DNA from: Desulfobacteraceae bacterium
GTDB lineage: Bacteria > Desulfobacterota > DSM-4660 > Desulfatiglandales > Desulfatiglandaceae
Assembly (NCBI GenBank): GCA_030589225.1
Contig: JAUUWD010000013.1
Span: 1 to 12,849, forward strand
Length of the DNA: 12,849 nucleotides
Direction of reading: 5' to 3'
Shown in pieces: positions 1 through 5,385 of this stretch (its first letter is position 1; each line of letters begins with the position of its first letter). A program made the position numbers and the translations under genes. Under the pieces are notes generated by a model. That model saw only the letters and a list, made by a program, of their open reading frames with translations. It was not told the DNA's origin and ran no database searches.

Positions 1-195
1 CTCAAGTCTATGTTTTTCGGTGGCGAAGGCCTTTTTTTGGCCACACTCAGCGGCACTGGAATCGTCCTCCTTCAGAGCCTGCCGTTCTCTCGTATGGCCG
101 ATCGGATTCTTGCCCATGCACCTTCGGGTGGTGGTAGCCAAAAGGGCGAAGGCTCTATCCTCGGGAGATTAGGTGGTCTGCTGGACGGGGATTAA
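1..195 (+). CDS. AIM24/TIGR00266-family protein, C-terminal fragment (5' end outside window)
   Basis: The reading frame is open from base 1 and ends with TAA at 193-195, so the gene starts upstream of the window. About 64 residues are visible. The segment reading [11 protein letters not shown] followed by [15 protein letters not shown] matches the conserved end of the AIM24/TIGR00266 family, in which a beta-rich fold closes with a 'T/[20 protein letters not shown]' type motif. The last 20 or so residues are rich in Gly, Ser and Lys/Glu and look like a flexible tail. The family's biochemical role in bacteria is not established; it is a soluble beta-sheet protein with no catalytic motif. No terminator hairpin is visible after the stop. 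It has no obvious functional link to the catabolic operon further on. An internal ATG at base 10 is in frame but is unlikely to be the true start, since the family domain extends well upstream. Confidence 0.75.
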   Translation, partial: LKSMFFGGEGLFLATLSGTGIVLLQSLPFSRMADRILAHAPSGGGSQKGEGSILGRLGGLLDGD

Positions 196-270
196 AATAT
201 GGCCACGGCCACGTCATTTAAACAACTAACCGTTTGAATTAATTGAGGTTTTATCCTGAATCAAAATCTT

Positions 271-446
271 ACAAATTCGAAGCTCGAAATACGAAATACG
301 AAACAAATACGAATGACCAAAATCCCAAACCCAAAACAATCCAAGCCGGGATGATATTACATAAACAACCGAAATGTTTTGAACATTTGATATTCTAATT
401 TAGAATTTGTTTCGAATTTCGACATTCGGATTTCGGATTTTGCGGA
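271..446. repeat. Imperfect inverted-repeat element (MITE/REP-like)
   Basis: The left arm (about 271-316) is built of the repeated word CGAAATA and continues as ACGAAACAAATACGAATG. The right arm (about 396-446) contains AGAATTTGTTTCGAATTTCG followed by ATTCGGATTTCGGATTT. Reverse-complementing the right arm gives a string with TCGAAATTCGAAACAAATTC that aligns closely with TCGAAATACGAAACAAATAC of the left arm. The roughly 80 bp between the arms shows no coding frame. Transcribed, the arms would form a long imperfect hairpin. From memory, intergenic elements with this CGAAAT-rich look are frequent in Desulfobacterota and related anaerobes. That family link, and whether it is mobile, are inference. 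No transposase is present here. Confidence 0.55.
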
Positions 447-607
447 TTCCAGAAACCCCAAATATCAACAAGTTAGCGCTGACTTTGACGTTACCGTGCA
501 CGGTCCTGCCAGATGAAAGCCATAATTAGAATTGCTGCACGGCCCGATAATCCAATGATGATTTTTTCAAAGCGCTAAATTGTTACCAAATGACAACTGA
601 CAATTGC

Positions 608-612
608 GGAGG
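608..612 (+). promoter_or_regulatory. Ribosome binding site of the CoA ligase gene
   Basis: GGAGG lies 5 nt upstream of the ATG at 618, a near-ideal Shine-Dalgarno match that fixes the ligase start. Confidence 0.8.
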
Positions 613-617
613 CGTAA

Positions 618-1991
618 ATGGCATTTTACGAGGAGAGAAAGCTCTGGAATGAAAAAATCGAAACCCTATCCAGGGATGCGATAAGGGCACTGCAACTGGA
701 AAAACTCAAAAAGCAAGTTGCATATAATTATGAAAATTCGCCTTTTTACAAAAACAAATTTGAGGTTGTAGGGACAAAACCAGAGGACATAAAGAGTTTT
801 AAGGATTTTTCAAAAATTCCCTTAATGACAAAGGATGAGCACAGGAGAGCACAGGAAGAATCCCTTGAAAAATATGGCAACCCCTATGCCCTTTTGGCCT
901 GTGCCCCCAAAGAAAAGATCGTGCGTATTAATTCCACCTCAGGCACCACTGGTATTCCCACCTTCTATTCACTGACCCAACATGACGTGGATGTTGTCAA
1001 TGAAATGCATGCCAGAAAATACTGGCGCACAGGGATCAGACCTGGGGATGTGATGATTCAAGCCCTATCCTTAAGTATGTTTACAGGAGGACTTCCCTTA
1101 TCCCAGGGTATCCAGCATATGGGAGCATGCGTTGTCCCGGTGGGCATCGAAGGGGGAACTAAAAGGGTCCTGGATTTCATTAAACTAACCTCACCGGTGG
1201 CCATCATTGCCACCCCCTCCTTCGGCCAGTATATGATAGAAAAGTACCTGGAACTCACAGGGAAAGAGGCGACAGATCTGGGCCTAAAATGGTTCTTCTG
1301 TGCCGGCGAGCCAGGCGGTGGCAATCCGGAGGTTCGGAAAATGCTGGCACAAGGATTCGGTGCCAAAGTGTTTGATCACACGGGCGGCGGCCATGCATTT
1401 CATGGCATATCCTGTGACGAACCCCCCGAGCAGTTTAGCGGCATGCATTTTGTTTCTGAAGATCATTGTCTTTTAGAGCTAATTGACCCTAAAACCAAAG
1501 AGAGCATTGCAATCGAAGACGGTGCAATTGGAGAAATGGTCTTCACTTTTCTTAATTGGGAAGGAGGACCTTTTATGCGGTATGCACTTGGAGACATGCT
1601 TGAAATATATGCAAAACCCTGCCAATGCGGTATGCCTGGAATCAGGTTTAAGATCATAGGCAGGGCAGATGACATGCTGATCATCAAAGGTGTTAATGTC
1701 TATCCGGAGGCGATCAAGACCGCAATCTTCAAATTTCGACCGGAAGTGACAGGTGTATTCCGGATACTGATAGATCGACCTGGTCCCATGGTCACGCCTC
1801 CCTTAATCATTAGGCTGGAGTATGGGCTGAGTTTATCAGAAAAAGATCTTCCTGTACTGGAGAAGAAAATGATGTCTTACTTCAGAAGGGAACTCAGGAT
1901 TGGTCCTCAATTCGAATGGGTGCCTCCGGAGACGTTTCCCAGGGAAACCAAGAAGACCAAGTTTATTTTGATTAAAGGCGAGCAAGAATAG
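618..1991 (+). CDS. Phenylacetate-CoA ligase (PaaK) family, AMP-forming aryl-CoA ligase
   Basis: This 457-residue cytosolic enzyme of the adenylate-forming superfamily is close to the usual PaaK length (about 430-450). Such enzymes use ATP and CoA to turn an arylacetate or other aromatic acid into its CoA thioester, releasing AMP and pyrophosphate. Visible motifs in order: the phosphate-binding loop STSGTTGIP (106-114); GEPGG (230-234); RYALGD (321-326) with the adenylate-binding Asp; CQCG (335-338), like the paired Cys of PaaK proteins; the hinge block GRADDMLIIKGVNVYP (348-363); and a Lys-rich C-terminal segment near 445-448 that should carry the catalytic Lys. The A5 region is unusual: where PaaK has an 'IYGLSE'-type sequence this protein has VFDHTGGGHAF (251-261), so the usual Glu may be missing. 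The aromatic substrate cannot be read from sequence. The gene stands alone, followed by 116 nt without a gene. It could supply or process a CoA ester for the downstream operon, but no co-transcription is evident. Confidence 0.85.
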   Translation: MAFYEERKLWNEKIETLSRDAIRALQLEKLKKQVAYNYENSPFYKNKFEVVGTKPEDIKSFKDFSKIPLMTKDEHRRAQEESLEKYGNPYALLACAPKEKIVRINSTSGTTGIPTFYSLTQHDVDVVNEMHARKYWRTGIRPGDVMIQALSLSMFTGGLPLSQGIQHMGACVVPVGIEGGTKRVLDFIKLTSPVAIIATPSFGQYMIEKYLELTGKEATDLGLKWFFCAGEPGGGNPEVRKMLAQGFGAKVFDHTGGGHAFHGISCDEPPEQFSGMHFVSEDHCLLELIDPKTKESIAIEDGAIGEMVFTFLNWEGGPFMRYALGDMLEIYAKPCQCGMPGIRFKIIGRADDMLIIKGVNVYPEAIKTAIFKFRPEVTGVFRILIDRPGPMVTPPLIIRLEYGLSLSEKDLPVLEKKMMSYFRRELRIGPQFEWVPPETFPRETKKTKFILIKGEQE

Positions 1992-2046
1992 GTAAAAAGG
2001 AGAAAGGCAGGTGCAGGACACTAATTTATTGGAAAGAGAAATCTGA

Positions 2047-2060
2047 TCCAGAATTCTGGA
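2047..2060. repeat. Perfect 14-bp palindrome downstream of the ligase gene
   Basis: TCCAGAATTCTGGA is fully self-complementary. It has no loop and no following T-run, so it is not an obvious intrinsic terminator. It could be a protein-binding site or chance. Confidence 0.35.
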
Positions 2061-2107
2061 AGAATTATTATTAGACCTCAATCAAGCCGTAAGTTCTCAA
2101 TAAATCC

Positions 2108-2377
2108 ATGCGTTACTTGAAAATCCATACACTTAAAAAAGGCTGGTGCGACAAAGACGAGATTTTGCTACATGCTGCATTCCAGCTTCTTGTAGATTTC
2201 GTCGAACAAGAGAAACCTGGCCAAATCATTGACTGGGAAGCGGATGAGTTGCATAAGAAAGCATGGAAGGAAATCATGTCATTATACAGGTGGTGGAAGA
2301 AAGAGCGGGCAGCCAGGAAAAGCGGTCGGCAGCTCCCCCGCCTCCATAACTGCCGCGCAGCAAGTTTTGGGAATTAA
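2108..2377 (+). CDS. Small conserved hypothetical protein, phage-like
   Basis: This encodes 89 residues, highly charged and rich in Trp, Lys and Glu. The N-terminal about 70 residues (RYLKIHTLKKGWCDKDEILL, then HAAFQLLVDFVEQEKP and later AWKEIMSLYRWWKKERAAR) resemble, from memory, small conserved proteins found in phage and metagenome sequences, where the text 'LHAAFQxLVDFVExE' and 'W..LYRWW...RPAR' recurs. I know no function for them. It looks soluble, with no signal peptide or membrane segment; residues about 18-36 and 48-66 could form amphipathic helices. After residue 70 the sequence (KSGRQLPRLHNC and onward) no longer looks like that family, so the C-terminus may be shortened or shifted in frame. 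There is no convincing Shine-Dalgarno before the ATG. It may be an isolated prophage or mobile-element remnant and is probably unrelated to its neighbours. Confidence 0.55.
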   Translation: MRYLKIHTLKKGWCDKDEILLHAAFQLLVDFVEQEKPGQIIDWEADELHKKAWKEIMSLYRWWKKERAARKSGRQLPRLHNCRAASFGN

Positions 2378-2389
2378 ACACAACAATTT

Positions 2390-2420
2390 GCGAAAATCTG
2401 TGTAATCTGTGGATTAAAAT
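2390..2420. repeat. Short intergenic repeat fragment with internal ATCTGTG duplication
   Basis: The stretch contains ATCTGTG twice (2396-2402 and 2405-2411), giving AATCTGTGTAATCTGTGG, preceded by GCGAAA. From memory this string recurs between genes in many unrelated bacterial genomes. Its function is unknown, and the wide occurrence is recollection rather than a search result. Confidence 0.4.
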
Positions 2421-2474
2421 CTAACCCCCAAGCTGAAAATGTTTTGGTCAATATGAAGAGAAAGAAAAAAAGCT

Positions 2475-2503
2475 TTGACACCATCAATTGTATACGGTAT
2501 ACA
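2475..2503 (+). promoter_or_regulatory. Sigma70-type promoter (TTGACA-17-TATACA)
   Basis: A perfect -35 hexamer TTGACA (2475-2480) and a -10 hexamer TATACA (2498-2503) are separated by exactly 17 bp. The start of transcription is expected near 2510. It faces the GntR gene and the whole downstream array, so it is the best candidate for the operon promoter. The promoter is inferred from sequence only. Confidence 0.65.
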
Positions 2504-2710
2504 GTATTCAATTGTATCGATGTTCTTTTCCTCATTATTCAATCCATTCTTTAATCAGAAAAGTGTTGGCTGTTCATATAAAAATATCAACATTTTAACT
2601 TCAGATCACTCAAACGTTCTACACCATTTAAGTTTATCATATAGGAATTTCCTTTTTTAAGCGTCGACGTCCCGATGGCGGGAATGCATAGAATCGCGAA
2701 GCAATTGTAT
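2485..2710 (+). repeat. Three copies of the 9-mer CAATTGTAT in the leader region
   Basis: Exact copies lie at 2485-2493, 2509-2517 and 2702-2710. The first runs into the palindromic operator, the second is 24 bp downstream around the expected start of transcription, and the third lies close to the GntR gene and includes part of a TATAAT hexamer (2708-2713). They may be auxiliary half-sites for the same regulator. Confidence 0.45.
2489..2503. promoter_or_regulatory. Palindromic operator overlapping the -10 box, probable GntR site
   Basis: TGTATAC-G-GTATACA is a perfect inverted repeat of 7-bp arms around one central base. It covers the whole -10 hexamer, so a bound protein would block RNA polymerase. 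FCD-type GntR regulators commonly bind short GT...AC palindromes, often next to their own gene. With the GntR gene downstream, autorepression relieved by a pathway ligand is the natural reading. Confidence 0.6.
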
Positions 2711-2766
2711 AATATGTTGACCGGCCCGAAAGGGTATTCTGACTATTATGCTGTAGGTGCGAGATT

Positions 2767-3483
2767 ATGGGTGAGGCAGGAAACTCCCAATCAAAAAATT
2801 CTGGTTTTAAGACACTAAAGTCATTGCCTGAAAGAAGATCCCTGGGTCAGGATGTTTACGGGAAACTGAAACAGGCGATCGTCAAGGGAGACCTGCCCCC
2901 GGATAGCCGTTTAATCGAAAGCCGCATGGCGAATGTCCTGGGGATCAGCCGCACACCGGTTAGGGAGGCAATCCACAAGCTGGAACGGGAAGGTTTGCTT
3001 CGCCACAACCCTTCGGGTGGCTTTTTCATTGTAGGGCTGACGCGGTCGGATATTGAGGAGACATTTGGTATCCGAAGTGTGCTGGAAAGCTATGCGGCCA
3101 GACTGGCGGCCACACACCACAAGGGCGAGGAAGAACTTGATCCTTTGGAGCAAAAAATCCACAAATACCAACTGCACCTTGACCAGGGAGATTTGAAGGC
3201 ATTGCTACAGATCAATACAGAATTTCATGATCTCCTCTATGCCCTGAGTCGCAGTCCAAGACTGATCAAGATGATCAATGACCTCCACGACCAGATTTAC
3301 CGTTTCAGACAGGTCCTCCTAAAGACCGAGGAGAATGCCAGGATAAGTAATGAAGATCACAAATTAATGTTGAAACTTATTTCCAAGCGCGATTTAGAGG
3401 GTGTTGAAAGCCTGGTCAGGGAACATATATTAAGGGGACAGGGGATTGTCCTAAAAGAGTTTGATATTCAAGACATGGCGTAA
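2767..3483 (+). CDS. GntR-family transcriptional regulator, FadR/FCD subfamily
   Basis: This 238-residue DNA-binding protein has the usual FCD-subfamily length. The winged helix-turn-helix spans about residues 26-92, with the conserved ESRMANVLGISRTPVREAIH core (51-70) followed by LEREGLL and the wing. The C-terminal FCD ligand domain spans about 95-225. Its likely metal/ligand residues are Asn150 and His154 (in INTEFHDLLY), His198 (EDHKLM) and His220 (VREHIL). An N-terminal extension of about 25 residues is polar and probably disordered. FCD domains usually sense carboxylate-bearing metabolites, which fits a catabolic regulator. It is the first gene of the array, 53 nt before the PyrK-like gene, with no terminator in the gap. 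It probably binds the palindrome at 2489-2503 and controls its own operon. The Shine-Dalgarno before the ATG is weak (AGGTG near 2755). The effector is unknown. Confidence 0.9.
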   Translation: MGEAGNSQSKNSGFKTLKSLPERRSLGQDVYGKLKQAIVKGDLPPDSRLIESRMANVLGISRTPVREAIHKLEREGLLRHNPSGGFFIVGLTRSDIEETFGIRSVLESYAARLAATHHKGEEELDPLEQKIHKYQLHLDQGDLKALLQINTEFHDLLYALSRSPRLIKMINDLHDQIYRFRQVLLKTEENARISNEDHKLMLKLISKRDLEGVESLVREHILRGQGIVLKEFDIQDMA

Positions 3484-3536
3484 AGATTAGAACACAGCTC
3501 CATCATAACTTGTAGATCAAGAAGTGGGATAATCAA

Positions 3537-4400
3537 ATGATGGAATATCAGGTGATAGAAAACATAAACATCTCCTTGAGCTATCATAAACTTTCCCTGG
3601 AAATCCCGCCGACTGCCAAGCTTCCCTTGCCTGGTCAATTTTACACCGTCCGGTGTGGGGAAACGAAAGATCCACTTCTGAGACGACCGTTCAGTATGCA
3701 TCGACTGATAAAGAGAGGGGAAGCGGTTCACCTGGAGATTCTTTACCGGGTCGTTGGAAAGGGAACCGAGTGGCTTTCAAGGTGTAAGGTAGGGGAAAAA
3801 CTTAATGCCATCGGACCGTTGGGCAATGGCTTTATTTTCCAAGAAGATGTTGCAAATGTCATTCTGGTCGCCCGGGGTATAGGGATCGCCCCCCTTTATG
3901 GCGTTGCTGAGGCTGTACTCATGAGAAATCAAGGGGCAAGAATCTTCATCTTGATGGGCGCAAGAACAAAAGAGAGAGTGTTTTATGAGGAAGAGTGTAG
4001 GAAGATTGGGCGGGCCTTTTTCTATACGGATGACGGAAGCAAGGGATTTCAGGGTAACGGGCCTCAACTGCTCATGCATTTGATGGAGCGCAAGAAATTA
4101 CCGCAAAGATTCTGTATGTATGCCTGCGGCCCATCACATATGCTAAGAGACTTAGCGGACATTTCTGAAAAATTTGATCTACCGGGCCAGGTGGCCTTGG
4201 AAGAGCATATGGGGTGTGGATTAGGTGCATGTCTTTCCTGTGCGTGCCCGCTTAGAGCCAGTTATATCAGGAGGGATAAACACTGGGAAAAGCCTTCTTT
4301 ACAATGGTCGGAGGACAGGCGACAGGTTTACTCGCTCATATGCAAAGACGGTCCTGTTTATGATATCCAAGAGGTAAACTGGAATGAATGGGTTGTGTGA
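3537..4400 (+). CDS. PyrK-like electron-transfer subunit (FAD/NAD and [2Fe-2S]) of a DHOD-type dehydrogenase
   Basis: At 287 residues it is slightly longer than typical PyrK proteins (about 250-265). Order of domains: an FAD-binding barrel with RRPFSMHR (49-56) and the GxGT-like VGKGTEWL (73-80); a nucleotide-binding domain with RGIGIAPLYG (113-122) and YACGPSHMLR (195-204); and a [2Fe-2S] motif with C227-x4-C232-x2-C235 and a distant C269 in CKDGPVY. In class 1B dihydroorotate dehydrogenases this subunit moves electrons between NAD(H) and the FMN subunit through FAD and the iron-sulfur cluster. The loop between the third and fourth cluster Cys is 33 residues here against about 14 in the Lactococcus protein, as I remember it; the extra part carries several Trp and charged residues. 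The gene overlaps the PyrD-like gene by 17 nt, as expected of partner subunits. Its place in a catabolic-looking operon suggests coupling to something other than pyrimidine synthesis. Confidence 0.85.
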   Translation: MMEYQVIENINISLSYHKLSLEIPPTAKLPLPGQFYTVRCGETKDPLLRRPFSMHRLIKRGEAVHLEILYRVVGKGTEWLSRCKVGEKLNAIGPLGNGFIFQEDVANVILVARGIGIAPLYGVAEAVLMRNQGARIFILMGARTKERVFYEEECRKIGRAFFYTDDGSKGFQGNGPQLLMHLMERKKLPQRFCMYACGPSHMLRDLADISEKFDLPGQVALEEHMGCGLGACLSCACPLRASYIRRDKHWEKPSLQWSEDRRQVYSLICKDGPVYDIQEVNWNEWVV

Positions 4401-5304
4401 ACTGTCATCTTACATTGGCCCCATGCGATTGAAGAATCCTGTCATGCCCGCGTCGGGTACTTTTGGGTACGGAGAGGAGTATGAGGACTATGTAGACTTG
4501 AATCGATTGGGTGCCGTCATTGTCAAAACCATCACCTTGAAGCCTCGAATTGGCAGCCATCCGCATCGATCCACGGAGGTGCCTTCGGGACTTCTGGCGA
4601 ACATCGGCTTGCAAAACGTCGGAATCGAAGGGTTCATAGATGAGAAACTCCCCTATTTCGATGACATCGATACATCCCTGATTGTGAGCATCGGCGGGGA
4701 GAGCATTGAAGAATATGTCAATCTGGGCAAAATCTTGAACGGTCATACAAGAGTGGATGCCCTTGAATTGAATATTTCGTGCCCAAACGTAGAAAGCGGC
4801 GGGATTCACTTTGGTGTAGACCCAAAAGTCACGAGGAACTTGGTGACGTGCGTCCGGGATATCACAGAAAAGGCTCTGATCGTCAAACTGACTCCCATGG
4901 TAACAGACATCCGCATCTTTGCAGAAATCTGCCAGCAATGTGGCGCTGATGCCGTGTCTCTTATCAACGGCCTGCCGGGAATGGCTATTGATGTCAAGGC
5001 AAGACGTTCCAAACTGGGTAGAAACACTGCTGGCGCCCTGGTGGGACCTGCAATTAAGCCTTTCGCGCTCTATCTTGTCCGGCAGGTTTGCGAAACCGTA
5101 GATATACCGGTTTTCGGAATCGGAGGGATTTCTTCGACAGAGGATGCAATGGAGTTTCTTATTGCAGGCGCATCGGCGGTTGAGATCGGGACCTGGAATT
5201 TCATCAACCCGAAAATCACCATGGAAATTATCGATGGAATCGAGGCTTATTTACTGGAGAATAATCTCCACAGCATCTCAGAAGTGATCGGAACGTTATC
5301 TTGA
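4384..5304 (+). CDS. PyrD-like FMN subunit, class 1B dihydroorotate dehydrogenase family, atypical active site
   Basis: At 306 residues this TIM-barrel flavoprotein has normal family length. The start ATG lies inside the PyrK-like gene with GAGG 9 nt upstream (4371-4374), and the N-terminus (RLKNPVMPASGTFGYG, 15-30) aligns with the family. Conserved features: Lys48 in VKTITLKP; NISCPNV (130-136) with the catalytic base Cys133; Lys168 in VKLTP; GPAIKP (221-226); and the FMN phosphate loops GIGGIS (245-250) and GT-NF (269-273). Differences at orotate-side positions: the family text MLNAIGLQN is LLANIGLQN here, so the conserved Asn is Ala72 with Asn moved to 73; INT is Asn195-Gly196; the SPNV-type Asn after the active-site Lys is Met172; and GTANF is GTWNF (Trp271). 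The flavin chemistry is probably intact while the substrate is probably not, or not only, dihydroorotate. It may oxidise or reduce another cyclic amide. The alternative is a diverged housekeeping PyrD. Confidence 0.8.
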   Translation: MNGLCELSSYIGPMRLKNPVMPASGTFGYGEEYEDYVDLNRLGAVIVKTITLKPRIGSHPHRSTEVPSGLLANIGLQNVGIEGFIDEKLPYFDDIDTSLIVSIGGESIEEYVNLGKILNGHTRVDALELNISCPNVESGGIHFGVDPKVTRNLVTCVRDITEKALIVKLTPMVTDIRIFAEICQQCGADAVSLINGLPGMAIDVKARRSKLGRNTAGALVGPAIKPFALYLVRQVCETVDIPVFGIGGISSTEDAMEFLIAGASAVEIGTWNFINPKITMEIIDGIEAYLLENNLHSISEVIGTLS

Positions 5305-5372
5305 CCCACGCGTATCGTGTATCAAGGATTCCTCGAAATAAATTGAGTGAATGGGCGTTCTGTTCGCCGGTT

Positions 5373-5378
5373 GGGAGG
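5373..5378 (+). promoter_or_regulatory. Ribosome binding site deciding the hydrolase start
   Basis: GGGAGG lies 7 nt before the ATG at 5386. The upstream in-frame GTG (5347) has no comparable site, and the in-frame ATG at 5380 is only 1 nt away, too close to use it. Start 5386 is therefore preferred. Confidence 0.65.
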
Positions 5379-5385
5379 TATGGTT

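Larger units (their letters stand above)
196..617. other. Gene-free stretch between the AIM24 fragment and the CoA ligase
   Basis: This AT-rich stretch of 422 nt has no convincing coding frame. It holds the inverted-repeat element at 271-446, a perfect 12-bp palindrome ACCGTGCACGGT at 493-504, a short direct repeat TGACAA (591-596 and 598-603), and the ribosome binding site of the ligase gene. A TTGACG hexamer at 485-490 has no good -10 partner at 16-18 bp. I could not fix the promoter of the ligase gene. Confidence 0.6.
2378..2766. other. Regulatory intergenic region upstream of the GntR gene
   Basis: This AT-rich region of 389 nt without a convincing gene holds the repeat fragment at 2390-2420, a strong promoter with overlapping operator (2475-2503), three copies of CAATTGTAT (2485-2493, 2509-2517, 2702-2710), and a small hairpin TCCCG-ATGG-CGGGA (2670-2683). 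If transcription starts from the promoter, the regulator mRNA has an untranslated leader of roughly 255 nt. I recognised no known riboswitch in it. Confidence 0.6.

Noticed and set aside
200..211. TGGCCACGGCCA as a terminator hairpin after the AIM24 fragment
   Set aside because: The loop would be only 2 nt and there is no T-run; too weak for an intrinsic terminator.
280..316. CGAAATA tandem words as a CRISPR array
   Set aside because: The units are 7-9 bp with no spacers, and no cas genes are present; they are the arm of the inverted-repeat element.
2475..2660. Possible small + strand gene of 61 residues
   Set aside because: It would begin at a TTG inside the -35 hexamer, has no ribosome binding site, and its Ser/Asn/Phe-rich AT-driven sequence resembles translated non-coding DNA.
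2708..2713. TATAAT as a second promoter for the GntR gene
   Set aside because: The hexamer is perfect, but no acceptable -35 lies 16-18 bp upstream (TGCATA at 2685-2690), so it is kept only as a possibility.
4405..4938. 177-residue open frame on the - strand
   Set aside because: It is antisense to the conserved PyrD-like gene, has no recognisable domain, and is explained by codon structure of the real gene.
5347..5385. GTG start extending the alpha/beta-hydrolase by 13 residues
   Set aside because: No good Shine-Dalgarno for the GTG, while GGGAGG is 7 nt before the ATG at 5386; the added residues are not family-like.
5305..5385. GGCG/CGCC inverted repeat between the PyrD-like and hydrolase genes as a terminator
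   Set aside because: Four-bp stem, no T-run; it does not argue against co-transcription.
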